A stretch of 64,000 nucleotides of DNA from Tetmemena sp. SeJ-2015 (GCA_027382625.1 JAJKFJ010022336.1:173355-237354), one strand, 5' to 3'. Positions 10,862 through 23,360 are shown, counted from the first letter of the stretch. Made by a program: numbers and translations. The notes: a model not told the origin generated them from the letters alone.

Positions 10862-12960
10862 ATTAATTAAACCAGAGTTAAAATCATGTTTAAAAGTGGT
10901 TTAATAAAAGAATATGGATTGCAAATTTATTTTAAAATCATTTTGATTATCCTCTTCTGGTACTTTGTTCTCTTCGAGTAGTTGCTATTTATTTTCTTCT
11001 TGTCCTATTTCAATATATTCTGCAAAGCTGGCCTACTCTCCATAATTATCCTCTTATTACTCAAATGCAGCTTAATTTTCAAACCCAAATATCTAAGGCT
11101 CCTCTTCCCCTTCAAACTATTCTTTTTGGTTTTCATCAGCTATTTGAATTCGATTATCTATTCCAAAAGTTTGCTGGATGTGCTCATTATATAATAAATA
11201 CAATTTAAGCACGAGTTAAAGAAAAAGAACTTAAAATAATTTAAATTAAAAAACTTTACGAATTCAATTTAATAAATAAAACTTTATTAAAAAATAACAC
11301 TTTTAGTAGATTATATAAAACTTGCAATAGATCTTTTAAAAGAATAATGCTTATAATTAAACTTACACTTATATGTAAATTATAAAAATGATTTTACCAA
11401 CTTTTTATAAAATATTTAACCCTTTCTTAAATATTTTTGTGTGTATCAGATTTGATATCCTGCCTTATTGGATCAACTTTAAACTCCTCAGATTAGAAGC
11501 TATCACTTTCAAAAGCACTCCTCTCTCTTTTACTAGGACTTATGCTTTTTCTTTTCTGTTCCTCTATATCTTGTTGTCTGTGTTATTCCTAGCGCCAGAA
11601 TCCTTCAAAGTTTACACTATCCTCATACTATCTCCTACTCCTGGGCATCATGCTCCTGAGACTATCTCTCAACTCTCTTTCCTGATGAGTTTTAGCATTC
11701 CAATTCCTGAGCATCTTTTTCATTACATCGTACAACTGGAGCATTTCATTTGCAAATATCGACCTATTCACAGAGTCTTCTTCATTCTGCATAACTCTCA
11801 GTTGCATCTATCTTTCCTTCTAGTATATAGAGAGACACTCTTCTTTAGAGCTGCACAAAAGGAAATCTCCATAGTTTTATCTAAAAGGATCACCACCTGA
11901 CAGATTGGGATCTATCCAGCCATAGATTTATTAAGTCTCCTCAGAATCCACTTCAAATCTTTTGCCCGTTATCTACTTTATAAGTTGAGATCCACCCAGT
12001 TTTAGCATAAGTCTTTCGAAGGGTTGAATTGGCCTATTCAAGAGGAATGGGTCCGAACTTTGATGAGAGTTTGTATGTCTCTCTTGTAGAACCTCATTTC
12101 TCTATTTAAAAAATTTGATCATAAGTTTATAAGACGTCTCTGTTGAAGACAGTCTGCTCATCATCGCTATTTTCTGAAATGAAGCCTTTTTCTTTAGTCC
12201 AAGTAAGAATTTTCTCATGCCTTCTGTCTCCTTAGTTCATTATGAAATCCTTGTGACTAATTTCCTCGCTCTAGTTATTAGATTGCCTGCTAACATAAGT
12301 GAGGAATTCCCTCTTGAAACATATAGTGCATGAAATTAATGTTTCTTGAAAGCTTCCCATACTTATGGCTTGCCATCTATGTTAACTATATCTTTAGGCT
12401 TCCTAAAGGGTTTCTTCGCTTTCTCAGGGACGATCTTCTACTTCGCTAGTCTCTCCTTAGCTAAGAGTAGAGGATGAGTGATGTCGGGATCTTGCTTAGA
12501 ATCATCAGACTTTTTGGCAGAACTAGGAAGGTCTCCCCACAAATTGGGATTAGTCTGTTCTCTTCTGCTCAGCTAACAACATGCAAATGAAACAATTTCA
12601 AATGAATAAAGCTTCCTTCTTGGAATGAGGTTTTAGAGCTCTTCAATCTGTTGATCTCCGATGTCTCTTGCGATATGGAATAGGAAGTTCTGATTCTTAT
12701 TGCCGAAATGAGTCTCCTCTTCTTAAATTCTATCTCTGATGCTTTGCAATTCCACCTGTGCATGATCTCTAGCATTTTCTTCTCTGATCATTTGTAAGTT
12801 TCTCAAATATAAATTCCTTGTTTCGCCACTGGAGTCGCTGCTGCTTAAGATTTCATTTGCTCGATTGGAGTATTAATGCATATAAATAATTGGCTGACTG
12901 GGCAGCTAAACTATGCTGTTCCGCATATGCACGAGGAGAAACATTGTCCCATTTCTTGTC
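10862..12960 (-). CDS. Unknown charged protein with helical segments
   Basis: Consistent minus-strand coding runs from about 12,960 to 10,862. In order: a segment with RAYAEQHSLAAQSANYLYAL; SSDSSGETRNLYLRNLQMIR; a Lys/Pro stretch near 12,400 with KPKDIVNIDGKPQVWEAF; a middle with MLQLYDVMKKMLRNWNAKTH; and an acidic, Gln-rich tail near 10,900-11,150. Frame changes near 12,870, 12,240, 12,120 and 11,380 point to IESs. No start ATG is clear. No family was recognised; composition suggests a soluble scaffold-like protein. Confidence 0.55.
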
Positions 12961-13035
12961 ATAATTGCAAAAAATAGTAAAAGTGTTTTAGTGTTGTTGA
13001 TAATTAGTTAAAATAATTATTCATGAAATTATTCA

Positions 13036-13539
13036 TCAAGAAAAATAACAGTTAAGAGCTATATTTATTTATATCTAGCTCTAATTAAATTTATGATATA
13101 GAAATAAATTATATTTTATCATAAGAGATGGCCTTTTTTTATTGCACTTCTGATGCAATATTAGATTAATGGTTTTCTGTCTAATTTCTTTTAATAAACT
13201 TATAAGCAACAGAATGATGAAAAATTAAAAAAGGATTAGATTATCCTGTGAAATAGGTTCCTCATTTATCATCTGTTCAATCTGCTAAAAAGTCTCTCTG
13301 TTCACTGAGAGGCTTTTCCTCAAGTTCAAGTGCTCTTCGTATTCCATAATTGCAGGAGTCTTTTTTGCAAATGGACTTATAGAAGGAACTTCATCCTATT
13401 ATAGGTCAGAATTTTTAAAGAGTGGGGTTAAGAACTCTAAAGTGAAGTTTTAGACAAGGAAGGCAGAGTGGTCCTCATGATTGTACTGGATTTGTTTGAG
13501 TTTATTCCGGAATCCCACTTATTAAAAACTTATATACAT
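13036..13539 (-). CDS. Small unknown protein
   Basis: ATG at 13539 to TGA at 13038-13036, about 167 codons in one frame with TAR as Gln. The centre reads FLVQNFTLEFLTPLFKN and PAIMEYEEHLNLRKSLSV, which has normal amphipathic composition. The last 50 codons are AT-rich and less convincing. The true end may lie near 13,220 after an unrecognised IES. No family was recognised. Confidence 0.5.
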
Positions 13540-14270
13540 TTCATAATTAATGATTAGTCTGATATCTAATAGCAAATCACTTCCTTCTTAAGATAGTCAA
13601 AAATAGCATTTTCGATTATATCTAAAACAAGATCTCAAATAAGAAAATTAGCAGATGCTTAAAAATCATACCCACTACGTCTGAAATACTCTCAAGTGAA
13701 AAATGTCAAAAATAATTGTAGGTAATCATAAGTGGCCGCGCTCCAGTACTGATTGCAATTGAAACTTATAACTTTAAATAATCTTTGCTAGGTAGAGTTT
13801 GATATATAAACAAATAGGCTCTTCTATTAACCTCTTTTTAAAAATTTTATCTTTTCTATTAAATTCTACACCAAAATATTGTAGTGAAATTAATTAACTT
13901 ATGACTCTAACTAAATAACTAGGAGGGAAATATTAAAATGTGAGCAAGCCAAATCATGAGTAAAATTGTCCCCTCTACTTTTTAACTAGTTCGAATAAAA
14001 ATAAAAATTGAGCCAAATAGTCTTTATAAAATTATTCATAGCAAAGTTAAAACGAGCGAAGCGTATTTCTAAAGAATTAAATCCTTTATTGAAATGTGTC
14101 TTTTTTATTTTGCTAGAAGAATCACACAAAATATTTTATAGGGAGAAAACTTTTTGAAAGAAATACTTTTTGTGCTGCTGTAATTGATTTAATTAGCCAT
14201 TTTAAAATAAGTTCTTAACTCAATTATCTATTAATATCTAAGAAAAATTAAAATGCATAAGTAAAAATGA
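13540..14270. other. Intergenic, no gene seen
   Basis: AT-rich, without a convincing frame on either strand. The 3' end of the minus-strand gene to the right could extend into it once the insert at 14271-14821 is removed. Confidence 0.5.
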
Positions 14271-14821
14271 ATACAATCAAAATAATAATAATAATAATAA
14301 TTAAGGAATTAAAGGGCCCCCGGCATAAATAAGATTGGCCATGACGTCAATGATATTGCAGTGACGCACTTATCTGACGCACACAAACCTACAGCGAATA
14401 GGGATATTAAACACTTTGCACCCCCACCTCACACTCTTGACAGAGCCCCCGCTTCTGCAGACCATCCAAAAAACCTGAAAGGAGAAAAAAATCCGGTAGC
14501 ATCGGACCGAGAGCAATCGCTGCTCCGTAGCTCTGGCTTCGCTGTCCACTGCATGACTGAGGTTTGCCCATAGATCTCGTCCCTCCACGCCTAACAAGAT
14601 TGGAGGGTGAGTGGAACCACTCACCTTGATTATCTCAGTACAGCTAACCACCCCCAGGCTTCGGCTGCCATTATCCCTTGCCTCTTTTAAGCACTCACTC
14701 ACCAGCCAATGGATTACCAAACCAGAAAGCCTTCATGGAAAGGGCGACCGGTGCCTAGTGCCAGTCGTGTGCGTCCTGAATTTTAACTTTCTAATTTAAT
14801 AATTATACAATCAAAATAATA
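14271..14821. mobile_element. GC-rich insert flanked by a 17-bp direct repeat
   Basis: ATACAATCAAAATAATA lies at 14271-14287 and 14805-14821. Between them are an (AAT)n run and about 470 bp far richer in G and C than the flanks. Some short hairpins are visible, for example GGTGAGTGG against CCACTCACC near 14,605-14,625. Deleting 534 bp leaves the minus-strand frame open across the site. It could be a large IES, a germline-limited element, or an element carrying a structured RNA. No tRNA box or known RNA motif was recognised. Confidence 0.75.
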
Positions 14822-16370
14822 TTCATGAAGTTGATGGTGATCAGAATATTATTCCTCCTAATCAAAAAGGTTATCAATTCTAAGAGCTTCTGGAATTTTA
14901 GATATATCTTAAACGTCGGAGTACATGGCTCTTATGATTTCAGGATGGGCTTTAAGAATTACTTGCTAGCCTCCAAGTTTCTCCAAAATCTTTTCCTTAA
15001 AGCTAGGATTACACTTTAGAAATATGAGCCTTAAAAATTTAGATCAGAAGTGAAAAGGCGTTCCCCATGCTTATCAAAGGTCTTTTTGAGAGTTTCTACG
15101 AAATATTTGCTGCCCTCTGAGAGCATAAAGCTACCATCATTCAATTTAGGATCTCTCCTATATGTGCCATCTATCTTCTCCTTAGTTATCCCTTTTGCGA
15201 GACCATAGTCAGTCATGAATTGAGAAGCTGACTCTCTCTCCATAAGTGCAAACATATCAGTCTTAAACTGTCCTGCTTTCTCTCTAGCTTTATAAATACG
15301 GTATGGCTCTCCACCTCCCTCCAATTTTTATCTATGCAGCTGACTATTCTTTTGAATATAGTCTACTGGCCGATCTATTAAACTATATTAAGTTGTAAAG
15401 ATTATTACCTGAATACTTAGCAAGTACTTCTTCATCTTCTTCATAATCTGAGTCGTCATAAATTGCACTTGGATATCTAACTAATTCCTCCTAAATAACT
15501 TTGGGCATGATTGTGAGTCGATGTATTCTGGGATAAGAAGGTGGAATTTTCAAACCTAGATTTCTGCATTGGTTGAAGCGTCTTCTTTCTCTCTGAGCCA
15601 ATACTCCCATTTCAATTCTGTTAGAATTTAATTTATTAGTGATGAAATTAAAGTTGTCGAAAGATCTACCAAAAGGTTGAGAAATAAATATGATTTTACT
15701 ATCCGCCGTGTGCCACTGCAATATTCAGCTAATTGATATTGACTTTAGCCCTGTGGGTTTACTGAGAAACGCTGTCACTGCCATCACTCGAGTCCTGATA
15801 ATCAGATTCATGTGACATTTTCCTCGTATTCTTCTCAAGTTCCATTCTCTTTTATCTCTTCTAGTAAAGCCAAATTCTTTCTCTGTTAGCTATCTCATTT
15901 TCCAGTTCAATTACATCTGAATGACCCTCAATTTCAAAAATGGAGGCAAAAGATAAATAATTTCGTGGTTTCTCAGATTCTAGAGCTATAAATCTTCTTT
16001 GAGTTAGGCCAGTCTTTCCTTCAACTCTTGCATTTTACTATCCTTTCTCTCTATATACTTTGGCTAACCAGTTTCGTCCTCAGAGTCATCTTTTCTACAA
16101 ATAGGTTTAGAAAAGGACTTCTTATTTCTGCTTACAAAGGTTCCCAGAGAACTTATTTGAGCACAAGAAAGTGATCCTCATTTTGTGTCCAAAAATCTGG
16201 ATGGTGAGCAGCCTCCTTATCTGCTGCAGCTTGAATTGAGCTAGTAATCTGCTGAATTAACCTGTGGCCTTGCTCTGACACATCTGATATTTCTTGTCTA
16301 TCGTTTTTCCCTTCAAAACCTACCCCTCTCTTTTTAATGCTCTCTCGCTAATCAAAATGCTCACTTGAGC
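14822..16370 (-). CDS. Unknown acidic and coiled-coil protein
   Basis: Minus-strand coding from about 16,370 to the GC-rich insert. The N-terminal part reads SSEHFDQRESIKKRGVGFEG, then a coiled coil (KMQELKERLAQLKEDLQLQN) and MSHESDYQDSSDGSDSVS. The middle has QPFGRSFDNFNFI and RYPSAIYDDSDYEEDEEV. A GT-AG intron lies near 15,380-15,410. The C-terminal part has EGGGEPYRIYKAREKAGQF and KILEKLGGQQVILKAHPEII. Frame changes near 15,950 and 15,730 indicate IESs. No start codon or family was recognised. The 3' end depends on removal of the 14271-14821 insert. Confidence 0.55.
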
Positions 16371-16428
16371 TCGCTGACTTCAACTCACAAAATAATTATA
16401 TCAACTATTTTAAGTATAAGCAATTTAT

Positions 16429-17101
16429 TCATAAATACGTAATTTTATTTTTTTCTCTTTGGGATGAATTAAGCCTAATTATTTTATTTTACTCATCTAA
16501 GTTATATTCTTATTTATACTGAATGAGGAAACTATTTTGTTGAAACATACCATAATTTGATATCTGCTTCTTGTGAGTGGGTGCAAGCCATCTCTATTAT
16601 TCAGAGTTCAATTCATTATCAGTCTGATTATTGGTAGGTTGATTTTTGCCCTAAAGATAAATTAATCAGGATTCCTAGTGATGAATATTCTTGAGCAATT
16701 TATTGATTAACTTACTTTAAGTTATTCATTGCGAAGTAAAAATGGCCTTTAAGGCTTTTAAGCCTGAGATTTCTACTCTGGGACGCTTTGTTAGTTTGCT
16801 TACTGAGATAGCTACATCAGACGAGAGTTAGTAATCCTATACTGATAGTTCATTCTAGAATCGGGTTGCACTCTTGAACGAGCTGAAGCTTATAATTAGT
16901 TCTTCTACCTGCTCATTCCAATTGTAAACGCTCCACCTTTATTGCTTTAATCTTCTTATTTTGTGGCCTTTGAATTTTTCAATGCATTTATTCAACTTAG
17001 AATTAAAAACTTAAATTTATTGAGGGAGCATTTTAAGGCTTGTGGTTCCATGATTACATAGGATTGGGCTGATGCTTTGCATTCTTAGAATTAGCTCTCA
17101 T
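16429..17101 (-). CDS. Unknown basic protein
   Basis: ATG at 17101 (MRANSKNAKHQPNPMQSW) and TGA at 16431-16429. The centre is basic and helical: FKGHKIRRLKQQRWSVYNW, then NEQVEELIISFSSFKSATR, and LTKRPRVEISGLKALKAIF. The last exon-like part ends near KITYL. A frame change near 16,990 and another near 16,720 suggest IESs. The Trp spacing faintly recalls Myb-like helices, but I do not assign a family. Confidence 0.5.
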
Positions 17102-17663
17102 ATTTGAAGCCACTTATTTTATTTAAACCTATTTAAATTTGAATTCAAATAATCCGCAACACTTACTCATTTATTAATGATTGGGTGGGAACAAAATGAA
17201 ACTGAATATATTTGCGAAATGTAGTTAGTTTGTAATTATCACTCGTCTTTATTAAATATATATGGTCTATTATTTAAATATAGCTGATATTTTAATAAAA
17301 AAGAAATTGATATTTATAATTAAAATGGAATTAAAGAGTGGAAGTTGAAGAAGTGTCTCCTATTTGAATAATTATTTTACAACTTGATTAAGCCTAAGAT
17401 AATAAGAATTTTTGTACTTGCAAATTTTGCGTGGGAGAGCTTAGTTAAAGGAAAAAACAACGAATAAAATCATCATAATAATGTATGATTTGCTGTGGAA
17501 GAAGTTCGGGGTTTTTGTAGCTATTTCAACAGTAACGGAGATGCAACTCTCTTTTTATTAATTTAACCACTGACTGATTTTAATTTAATTCTCAACAATA
17601 ATAATTGTAAAGCTTATATAGAACAATAGAATTAGTAACACTTAATCAGAAAATAAAATAATA
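17102..17663. other. Divergent intergenic region
   Basis: AT-rich DNA between a minus-strand start (17101) and a plus-strand start (17664). No gene was seen; it probably holds both promoters. Confidence 0.5.
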
Positions 17664-18699
17664 ATGAGAGACAGAGAAGACTCCTCTAGTTCTGCCTCAT
17701 CGGAGGACATGCAAGCAATTAATCCTCATCTAATTTATAATGAGTATTTATTCAATAAGGGAGAGAAACAGTGCAGGCTATCAGATCAAAATTATGCAGT
17801 TCGAAGAAAATGAAACTATTCAAGATAGCGATGCTAACAAGGTCATCAGTGTTTAGACTTTTAACAATGATAAAAATAGCTTCAAATTACTTCTAATAAA
17901 ACATTTCAATTTATATAAATAGCCAACAGACTAAGGTTAGCTTCTTAGATGTGTCTAATGGGAACAGAATTAATTAATTGCCCATTGAAAATAGGAACTA
18001 AGGAGGATTGAAACTTAATAGTCAAAGATCTGCAAAAGTATCACGACCTACTTCTAAAAGTCTACTTATTCGCTATTTAATTTAAGAGTAATGCGAAGAG
18101 CGACCGTTGTTAATCCTCATCAAGATAAACTCTAAATGCAATAACAGCAAATGAACCATAACTCGAGTTACTCTAACGCTAACTCAAATCATTTGTCTAG
18201 CAGTCCTCCTAGAAAGTCAGTCATGAATTATAACAAGGCCAATAAGCAAATGAAATCTCGTAATACCATTTGCAAGAGCAGAACAGATATGACAAGCAAG
18301 TTTGTCAATAAATTTTCAAATCACTTAGGCACTAAAGTTAATCAATTAATTGACTACTACAAACACCGAGGCAACAAATTTAAAGTTAAATTTCATTATC
18401 ATTCTTATAACAGAGATAAACTAGCGATCTTAAAATCGAGAGGAAGATCATATGCAAATCAAATATATTCAAAGTTGTTATCAAAGTTAAATAATTAGCT
18501 AGCTTGCTCTTCTTTAACAAAAATCTATCCCTGTGAAATATGTTAAAGACCGGCGTTCTGGCTCTTTCAAAGGAAGAGCCAATTTTAAGAGCAAGCTGCT
18601 GCTTATCAGCGAATCTCACTGATTTCATCTAGAATCTCCGAGGATGAACATCTTATAATTCATCTATCATACCATAGCTAATCTATTTAATTATCTTGA
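17664..18699 (+). CDS. Unknown Ser/Asn-rich basic protein
   Basis: ATG at 17664 (MRDREDSSSSASSEDMQAIN). Coding continues in shifted frames (IMQFEENETIQDSDANKV, then LKLNSQRSAKVSRPTSKS) and a long clean frame at 18,090-18,499 with NYNKANKQMKSRNTICKSR and a basic end. With TGA as the only stop the frame continues to 18699, which overlaps the minus-strand gene. The real end is probably near 18,500. No family was recognised. Confidence 0.5.
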
Positions 18700-19339
18700 G
18701 CTCGTTAATAGCAACCTCCTTTGGCTTGTCGCCGTTGTATCTGACTAGTCTTGCTTCGATTCTTGCTCTCTGGGTCTCAGATAGATTGTTTGTTCTCATG
18801 AAGTTATCCATGTAAAGGTTCAAGCCACTCATTTCATCAATGAGAGCCAAATCATTCATGGTGATGCGAGTATCTCTCTTGGGCTCGGGAGGAAGCTCAG
18901 AGAATACCTTGGGGCCTCTCTTCTCAACATCAATTAGAATGTCTTCAAGTTGCTCCTTGTGCACTTCGAAGTGCTCCATTAAACTTGCTTAATTATTTCA
19001 AGAGATTAAAGAGGTGTGCATTAGCTTATCATGTTGTGGCAGAGGCGATTTCTCTTTTCGAAGAATTGCCAATTGTAGAGCAAGTGGTTGCAATTTTGCT
19101 CAGCTAATCTGTTTACGTGCAGACCATACCTAATCATTTCAAATCAGATTCAATCAATGAAAGGGCATTCAAAATTTAAAGCTTCGATTAAAGATCTGCA
19201 ATAGAACGAGAACTTACAAGTAGAGGGGCACCATAAAGAATACTGAAAGGCCAGCGCAGGTGTTGATGTGTCTTCCCACGTATTCATCGTAAAAGGCGAC
19301 ATACCACCATCCTCTGGTTCTGGAGAAATAACTACCCAT
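18386..19339 (-). CDS. Small one-TM protein, possibly mitochondrial, unknown family
   Basis: ATG at 19339: MGSYFSRTRGWWYVAFYDEY followed by a hydrophobic segment (AGLSVFFMVPLYLYGL). A GT-AG intron of about 88 nt lies in that segment (about 19,131-19,218). After removing the IES at 18977-19032 the frame runs through EDILIDVEKRGPKVFSELPP and GDKPKEVAINELKIIKQISY to FERARTPVFNIFHRDRFLL. TGA is at 18386, but conserved-looking sequence ends near 18,500. A short single-TM protein with Arg/Trp-rich N-terminus resembles accessory subunits of ciliate mitochondrial complexes; that is only a guess. Confidence 0.6.
18977..19032 (-). other. IES, pointer ATG
   Basis: ATG (CAT on plus) at 19030-19032 and 18977-18979; 53 bp would be eliminated. 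It joins KRNRLCHN to MEHFEVHKEQ and restores frame. The pointer is only 3 bp, so confidence is moderate. Confidence 0.6.
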
Positions 19340-19470
19340 TTTATATAATCTAAAACTAATTATTATAATCTCTCTCTCCTTTCCGTATTCATTGATATCA
19401 ATTACTTTTTCTTCATTAGATTAAGTTTAGCTCTTCCAATTCCTAGGAGAGAGAAAACAGTCCTCAAGCT

Positions 19471-22094
19471 ATGAAACGGTTGCTGCCCAGCACTAAGCCT
19501 TTTCCCCCTCCTTTCAGGATGATTGATTTAGCTGAGATAAAGGAAGACGAATAGAAGCGATAGCAGTCTCTATCCACGAAGTCGTTTGACTCTAATGTCA
19601 AGTCACAACTCTACTTACTAGATCAGATCTTCAACAACCAAAAAGGGAACAACAAGCAGGATGGAAATAATATCCTAAATATCTTTATTACACTTATATA
19701 TAAATAAGATCACTAGTCAAGACTAGTCACTTGAAAATGAATTCAAAGCTTACTAAAATTTGACAGTTGCTCAGTATAGGAAGCTCAGTAAGATAGATTA
19801 ACAGCATTTAAAGATGCTCAATCTCAAATTGGCTCAGCCAAAGAATATTATAAGCTCTTTATATTCTTATCTAATATAATACCGTAAATTTCTTAGATGT
19901 GCCTTCTTAGCAGATTTAGCAGTCACGTTCAAGTTCAATAACTGGTCATCTTACCAGCAATTTATCAGCCAACGAAGCTAACTCTGAAGATGTCTTAAAG
20001 ATTTTAATTCTTAAGATAACAAAATGAATTTGATGTCCAAACTTAGAACAAGTCAAGTTCAGCAGCTGGTACTAGTTCATTTGCTTAGTCGCAGACTGTT
20101 TAGATTCCATAATAGCCAGCACCCTAAGTTGATGTAAAGTAAATACCCACCTCTCAATTTTCTCCACTAAGGTAGAGAATAATCCATTAAAAGACAGTAA
20201 CCAACAACAAAGATACTCAACATCAGCAATACACCTCTATTCTCAAATCCTCAAAACCCAAACAAGATAATCAGAAAACTCTGCTCAGGTAATATTAATT
20301 GATATTTTGATTATCACTTAAGTAAAAGTCATAAGCTTCAGTAGTTGATAATAGGAAGAGCGCCTACTTCAAGAATCTGGATAGAATGAGTGAGCTAACT
20401 GAGATGGTGGAGGTGCTCAAAGTAGAAAATGAACAGAGTATCAAATTTCTCTCTCAACTTAGAGATGCAAATCACGCTTAGTAGCAAAGAGAACTCTAAA
20501 AGGAAAAGGAGAAGCTACTCAAAAAGATCGTATTGTTAATAGTTCATGCTTATTTGTATTGGATGCCGAAAAGAAGCGAGAGAAAGAGAATTTGATCAAC
20601 GCAGCATTAGTGAACGAGGATGGTTTATTTTTAATGGATCAGGTTTCTCTTCCTAAATTCAATACGTTAAGAGATAAAGACCGCAGTCATCATTTGTATC
20701 AAGAAATCACTAATTGAGGAATCATAACTCTGACTAAGAAAGTAGAAAGAAGAATCAAATTGAGTCAGTTTCTTCGTTGCAACAGTCCAAAGAAGCTTAT
20801 AGCTTTAAAGCAAACCAAGATAGCAAAATATTTTTATATCTCTAGCAAAGTAAGTTTAAGAATCTAAACTAAGAGAGAGCCCGAGGATTATTACAACTCT
20901 TATGGCTTGCAAAACCATGGAAGTTCAACTGTATAAAAATAAAGGCAAATTTTGAAATCAACCAGTTCTGATAGAAAAATATAATTATCCAGATAAGATG
21001 AAGATGATCCAAATTATATTATTATACAGTGCTATATTAAGTTTTATCCTTCATATAAAAGTCATAAAGCAGTTCCTAGTTCTGTTAAAACTTCTTAGTC
21101 ATTACTGGCTATGAAAATATTAAAATTAATTATCTTGCTTATCTAAATAAAGAGGAGCACAACCCCACAAAAGCTATTAGAAAGGGAAGACTAAAATAAT
21201 CGCTCTCCCAACAAATTGAAAGAATAGATAAAAAGTGTATACAACTTATCAGATCAGTTGAAAACACTTTCCAGGGCTAGGAAAAATTATCAAGAATATC
21301 TATCACATTCTCACAGCCATAAAGTTAAACCTAGCTAAAAATTTAATTCTATGTAATGACTGTTAAATTATATCAATTAGCAAGGAAGATAAAAAGAAAA
21401 ACTTTTAATTCTTTACTTTTTTACTAGTTGCTTTAGCAATTGAACGGTCTCTCACCAAAGCAAAGAATGCTTTTGATTGAAAGCTTTGTTAAATAACTTA
21501 ATAATCAGCCCAAATCTCAAACTCCCTCAGTGTTTCATATATAAAAATAAATTGAAACTATTAAAAGTGTTTACTTCTCTAAAAGAGCAGCAGCAGCCCT
21601 CTAGATAAAAGCATAGGATATTCTAAAAGGCTCTGCAATTCATTTATCCCCAAAGAATATTTAACCAAGCTCTATCTTTTTTATGCTTTAGTTTTGTTAG
21701 TATCTCCAACGGGCAAACCTCATAGACAGATTCAAGTAGTTTTCCAACTTAGTTTTAAATGAAAAGCAGAAACATTTGGAAAAATCAATAAAGTAAAACT
21801 GAATCTTAGATACATTAGAACGACAGTGGATTTTGGACTAAAGACTCTCTTAAAAGCAACCACAACTAATCACTCCAGCTGTAGGAAATGAGATAAGATA
21901 GAGATTTTGATCCTCACAGTTCTTCAACAGTCGTCTATGAGGGTCTATAGATGACTGTAGCAGAAAGAAAATAAGAGAGCTCACTAGATAAGCTCAGAAG
22001 GAATCACCAAAGAGTCTAGTAAGAAATATAGAAATATAGAAAGGTGCATAATATTCGGAAAGGACCCAATTCAGGTCACTTATATATCTTATGA
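19471..22094 (+). CDS. Long coiled-coil protein, unknown
   Basis: ATG at 19471 (MKRLLPSTKPFPPPFRMIDL). Coding pieces follow in several frames: LENEFKAYQNLTVAQYRKL; SSSITGHLTSNLSANEANS; a coiled coil with MSELTEMVEVLKVENEQSI and EKEKLLKKI; EKKREKENLINAALVNEDG; LKEQIKSVYNLSDQLKTLS; GLSPKQRMLLIESFVKQL; and a C-terminal charged part with STVVYEGLQMTVAERK. At least six AT-rich breaks (for example 19,680-19,715, 20,290-20,320, 20,530-20,560, 21,390-21,430) change frame and are likely IESs or introns. No catalytic motif or family was recognised. Confidence 0.55.
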
Positions 22095-22167
22095 AACTAG
22101 ATAGTCTTAATTAATTCATGCATTTCTTTTAAAAAGAAGACCATTAAGAATCTACAAAGGAAAGAAT

Positions 22168-23360
22168 TCAGCTTTAAAAGAAATGCATGGAGCATTTATG
22201 TTCTAAATTTGTAGCCCAAAGAACTTTCTGTATGTCATCGTAGTCCAAATACCCTTTAGCACCTGTATCTCAAAAGATATTAAGTCTAAAATATTTTTAA
22301 TGAAAGTATCAGCTTCTTCAAAGATTTTCTCTTGTAGGGTTCTTATATCTTCATTAGACATCCTATTTCCAAACAATAGCTTCATTATATGCAGAAGATC
22401 TTTTTCATCTACTTTCTTATTTTTGTCTGTATCAAAAATTCTGAAGTAAACTAAACTAGATTTCAGCTTGCGAATTGTAACTTACATTAAATTTTTTCAT
22501 CCAAGCCTGTCTTTGGATTAAAGAGAGAGAGATATTTTGCGAACTCTGCGAATGTTATATAGGGCTCTGTTCCTAATTTCCTTATAAAATCTGGTTCGTC
22601 TTCTTCAGTTTTTAAGTGCTCATCTTCCTCTTCAAAGCCATGTCCCATACCTTCTTAGCCTGATGTTGTTTTAGCCCTTCTCAAGCCGTTGCCTGCATCT
22701 TCAGGGGCAACTTTCCCTCTTGATTTTGCTCCTACTCCAAACTCTGTCTTAGAGTTACCAAGTCCATTGGCATTTGATCTCTCTGCCTCAGTTTAGGTCC
22801 CATCAAAGTTCAATGCCTTATTCTCTTCTAGGGTATCTTTCCTGAGAGCATCATTAAAGTCCTCAAGTTAAAGCTATGGTAATTTTGAGAAATATTCATT
22901 GCAACTCTTACTGAGTCTTATCTCATTAGACGCATCGTTTTGACATCCTCGTCTGATTTAAGTTGAAAGCCGTCTATCAACCTTGATCTGAAAGGGGTGT
23001 ACCTCAGTTCTGGAAGGTTTAAGAATTCTCTATTTGTCAATGCAGTCTAAGCAAAGATCACGATCATATCATCTGTTATATTCTTACTCTTCTATTTACA
23101 TCGAGCTCCTTGAATTTTTTGTAAAGTTTGAACAGTTCTTGCTCATTGACTATTTATAGTTTAGTTGATTTAGAATTGATATAGCTTATACATTTAAGAG
23201 TTGATATAAAAGTATTTGAGAGTAATTATGTCTTATAATTTTCTTTCGTCTTACATTAAGTATTCATCATGATTTCTTCAATATCCTAGTCAGTTAGTTT
23301 CCTTCCCGAGAGCTGAATAATTTTTTGCAAGTGCTCTTCTTTAGAATTTCTGCAACCCAT
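22168..23360 (-). CDS. EF-hand protein, calcineurin-B-like, N-myristoylation signal
   Basis: ATG at 23360 (MGCRNSKEEHLQKIIQLSGR): Gly2 with Cys3 fits N-myristoylation plus palmitoylation, as in calcineurin B and CBL-type sensors. A 105-nt GT-AG intron follows, then ELFKLYKKFKELDVN, a degenerate first EF-hand, and NLPELRYTPF as in calcineurin-B-like proteins. An acidic, low-complexity insert of about 90 residues comes next. Two canonical C-terminal EF-hands follow: FRIFDTDKNKKVDEKDL, and after IES removal ADTGAKGYLDYDDIQ. The stop is TGA 22170-22168. It is probably a membrane-tethered Ca2+ sensor; its partner is unknown. Confidence 0.85.
22265..22310 (-). other. IES, pointer GATAC, inside an EF-hand loop
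   Basis: GATAC (GTATC on plus) at 22306-22310 and 22265-22269; 41 bp would be eliminated. Removal rebuilds a perfect EF-hand loop, D-T-G-A-K-G-Y-L-D-Y-D-D. Unexcised DNA reads out of frame. Confidence 0.9.

Noticed and set aside
10982..11900. Plus-strand hydrophobic proteins
   Set aside because: They are antisense to acidic and Gln-rich minus-strand coding, which reads as Leu/Phe-rich on the other strand.
14310..14790. tRNA, SRP, RNase P or snRNA gene in the GC-rich insert
   Set aside because: I looked for tRNA A/B boxes, the SRP helix-8 motif, RNase P core words and U-snRNA 5' ends on both strands and found none convincing.
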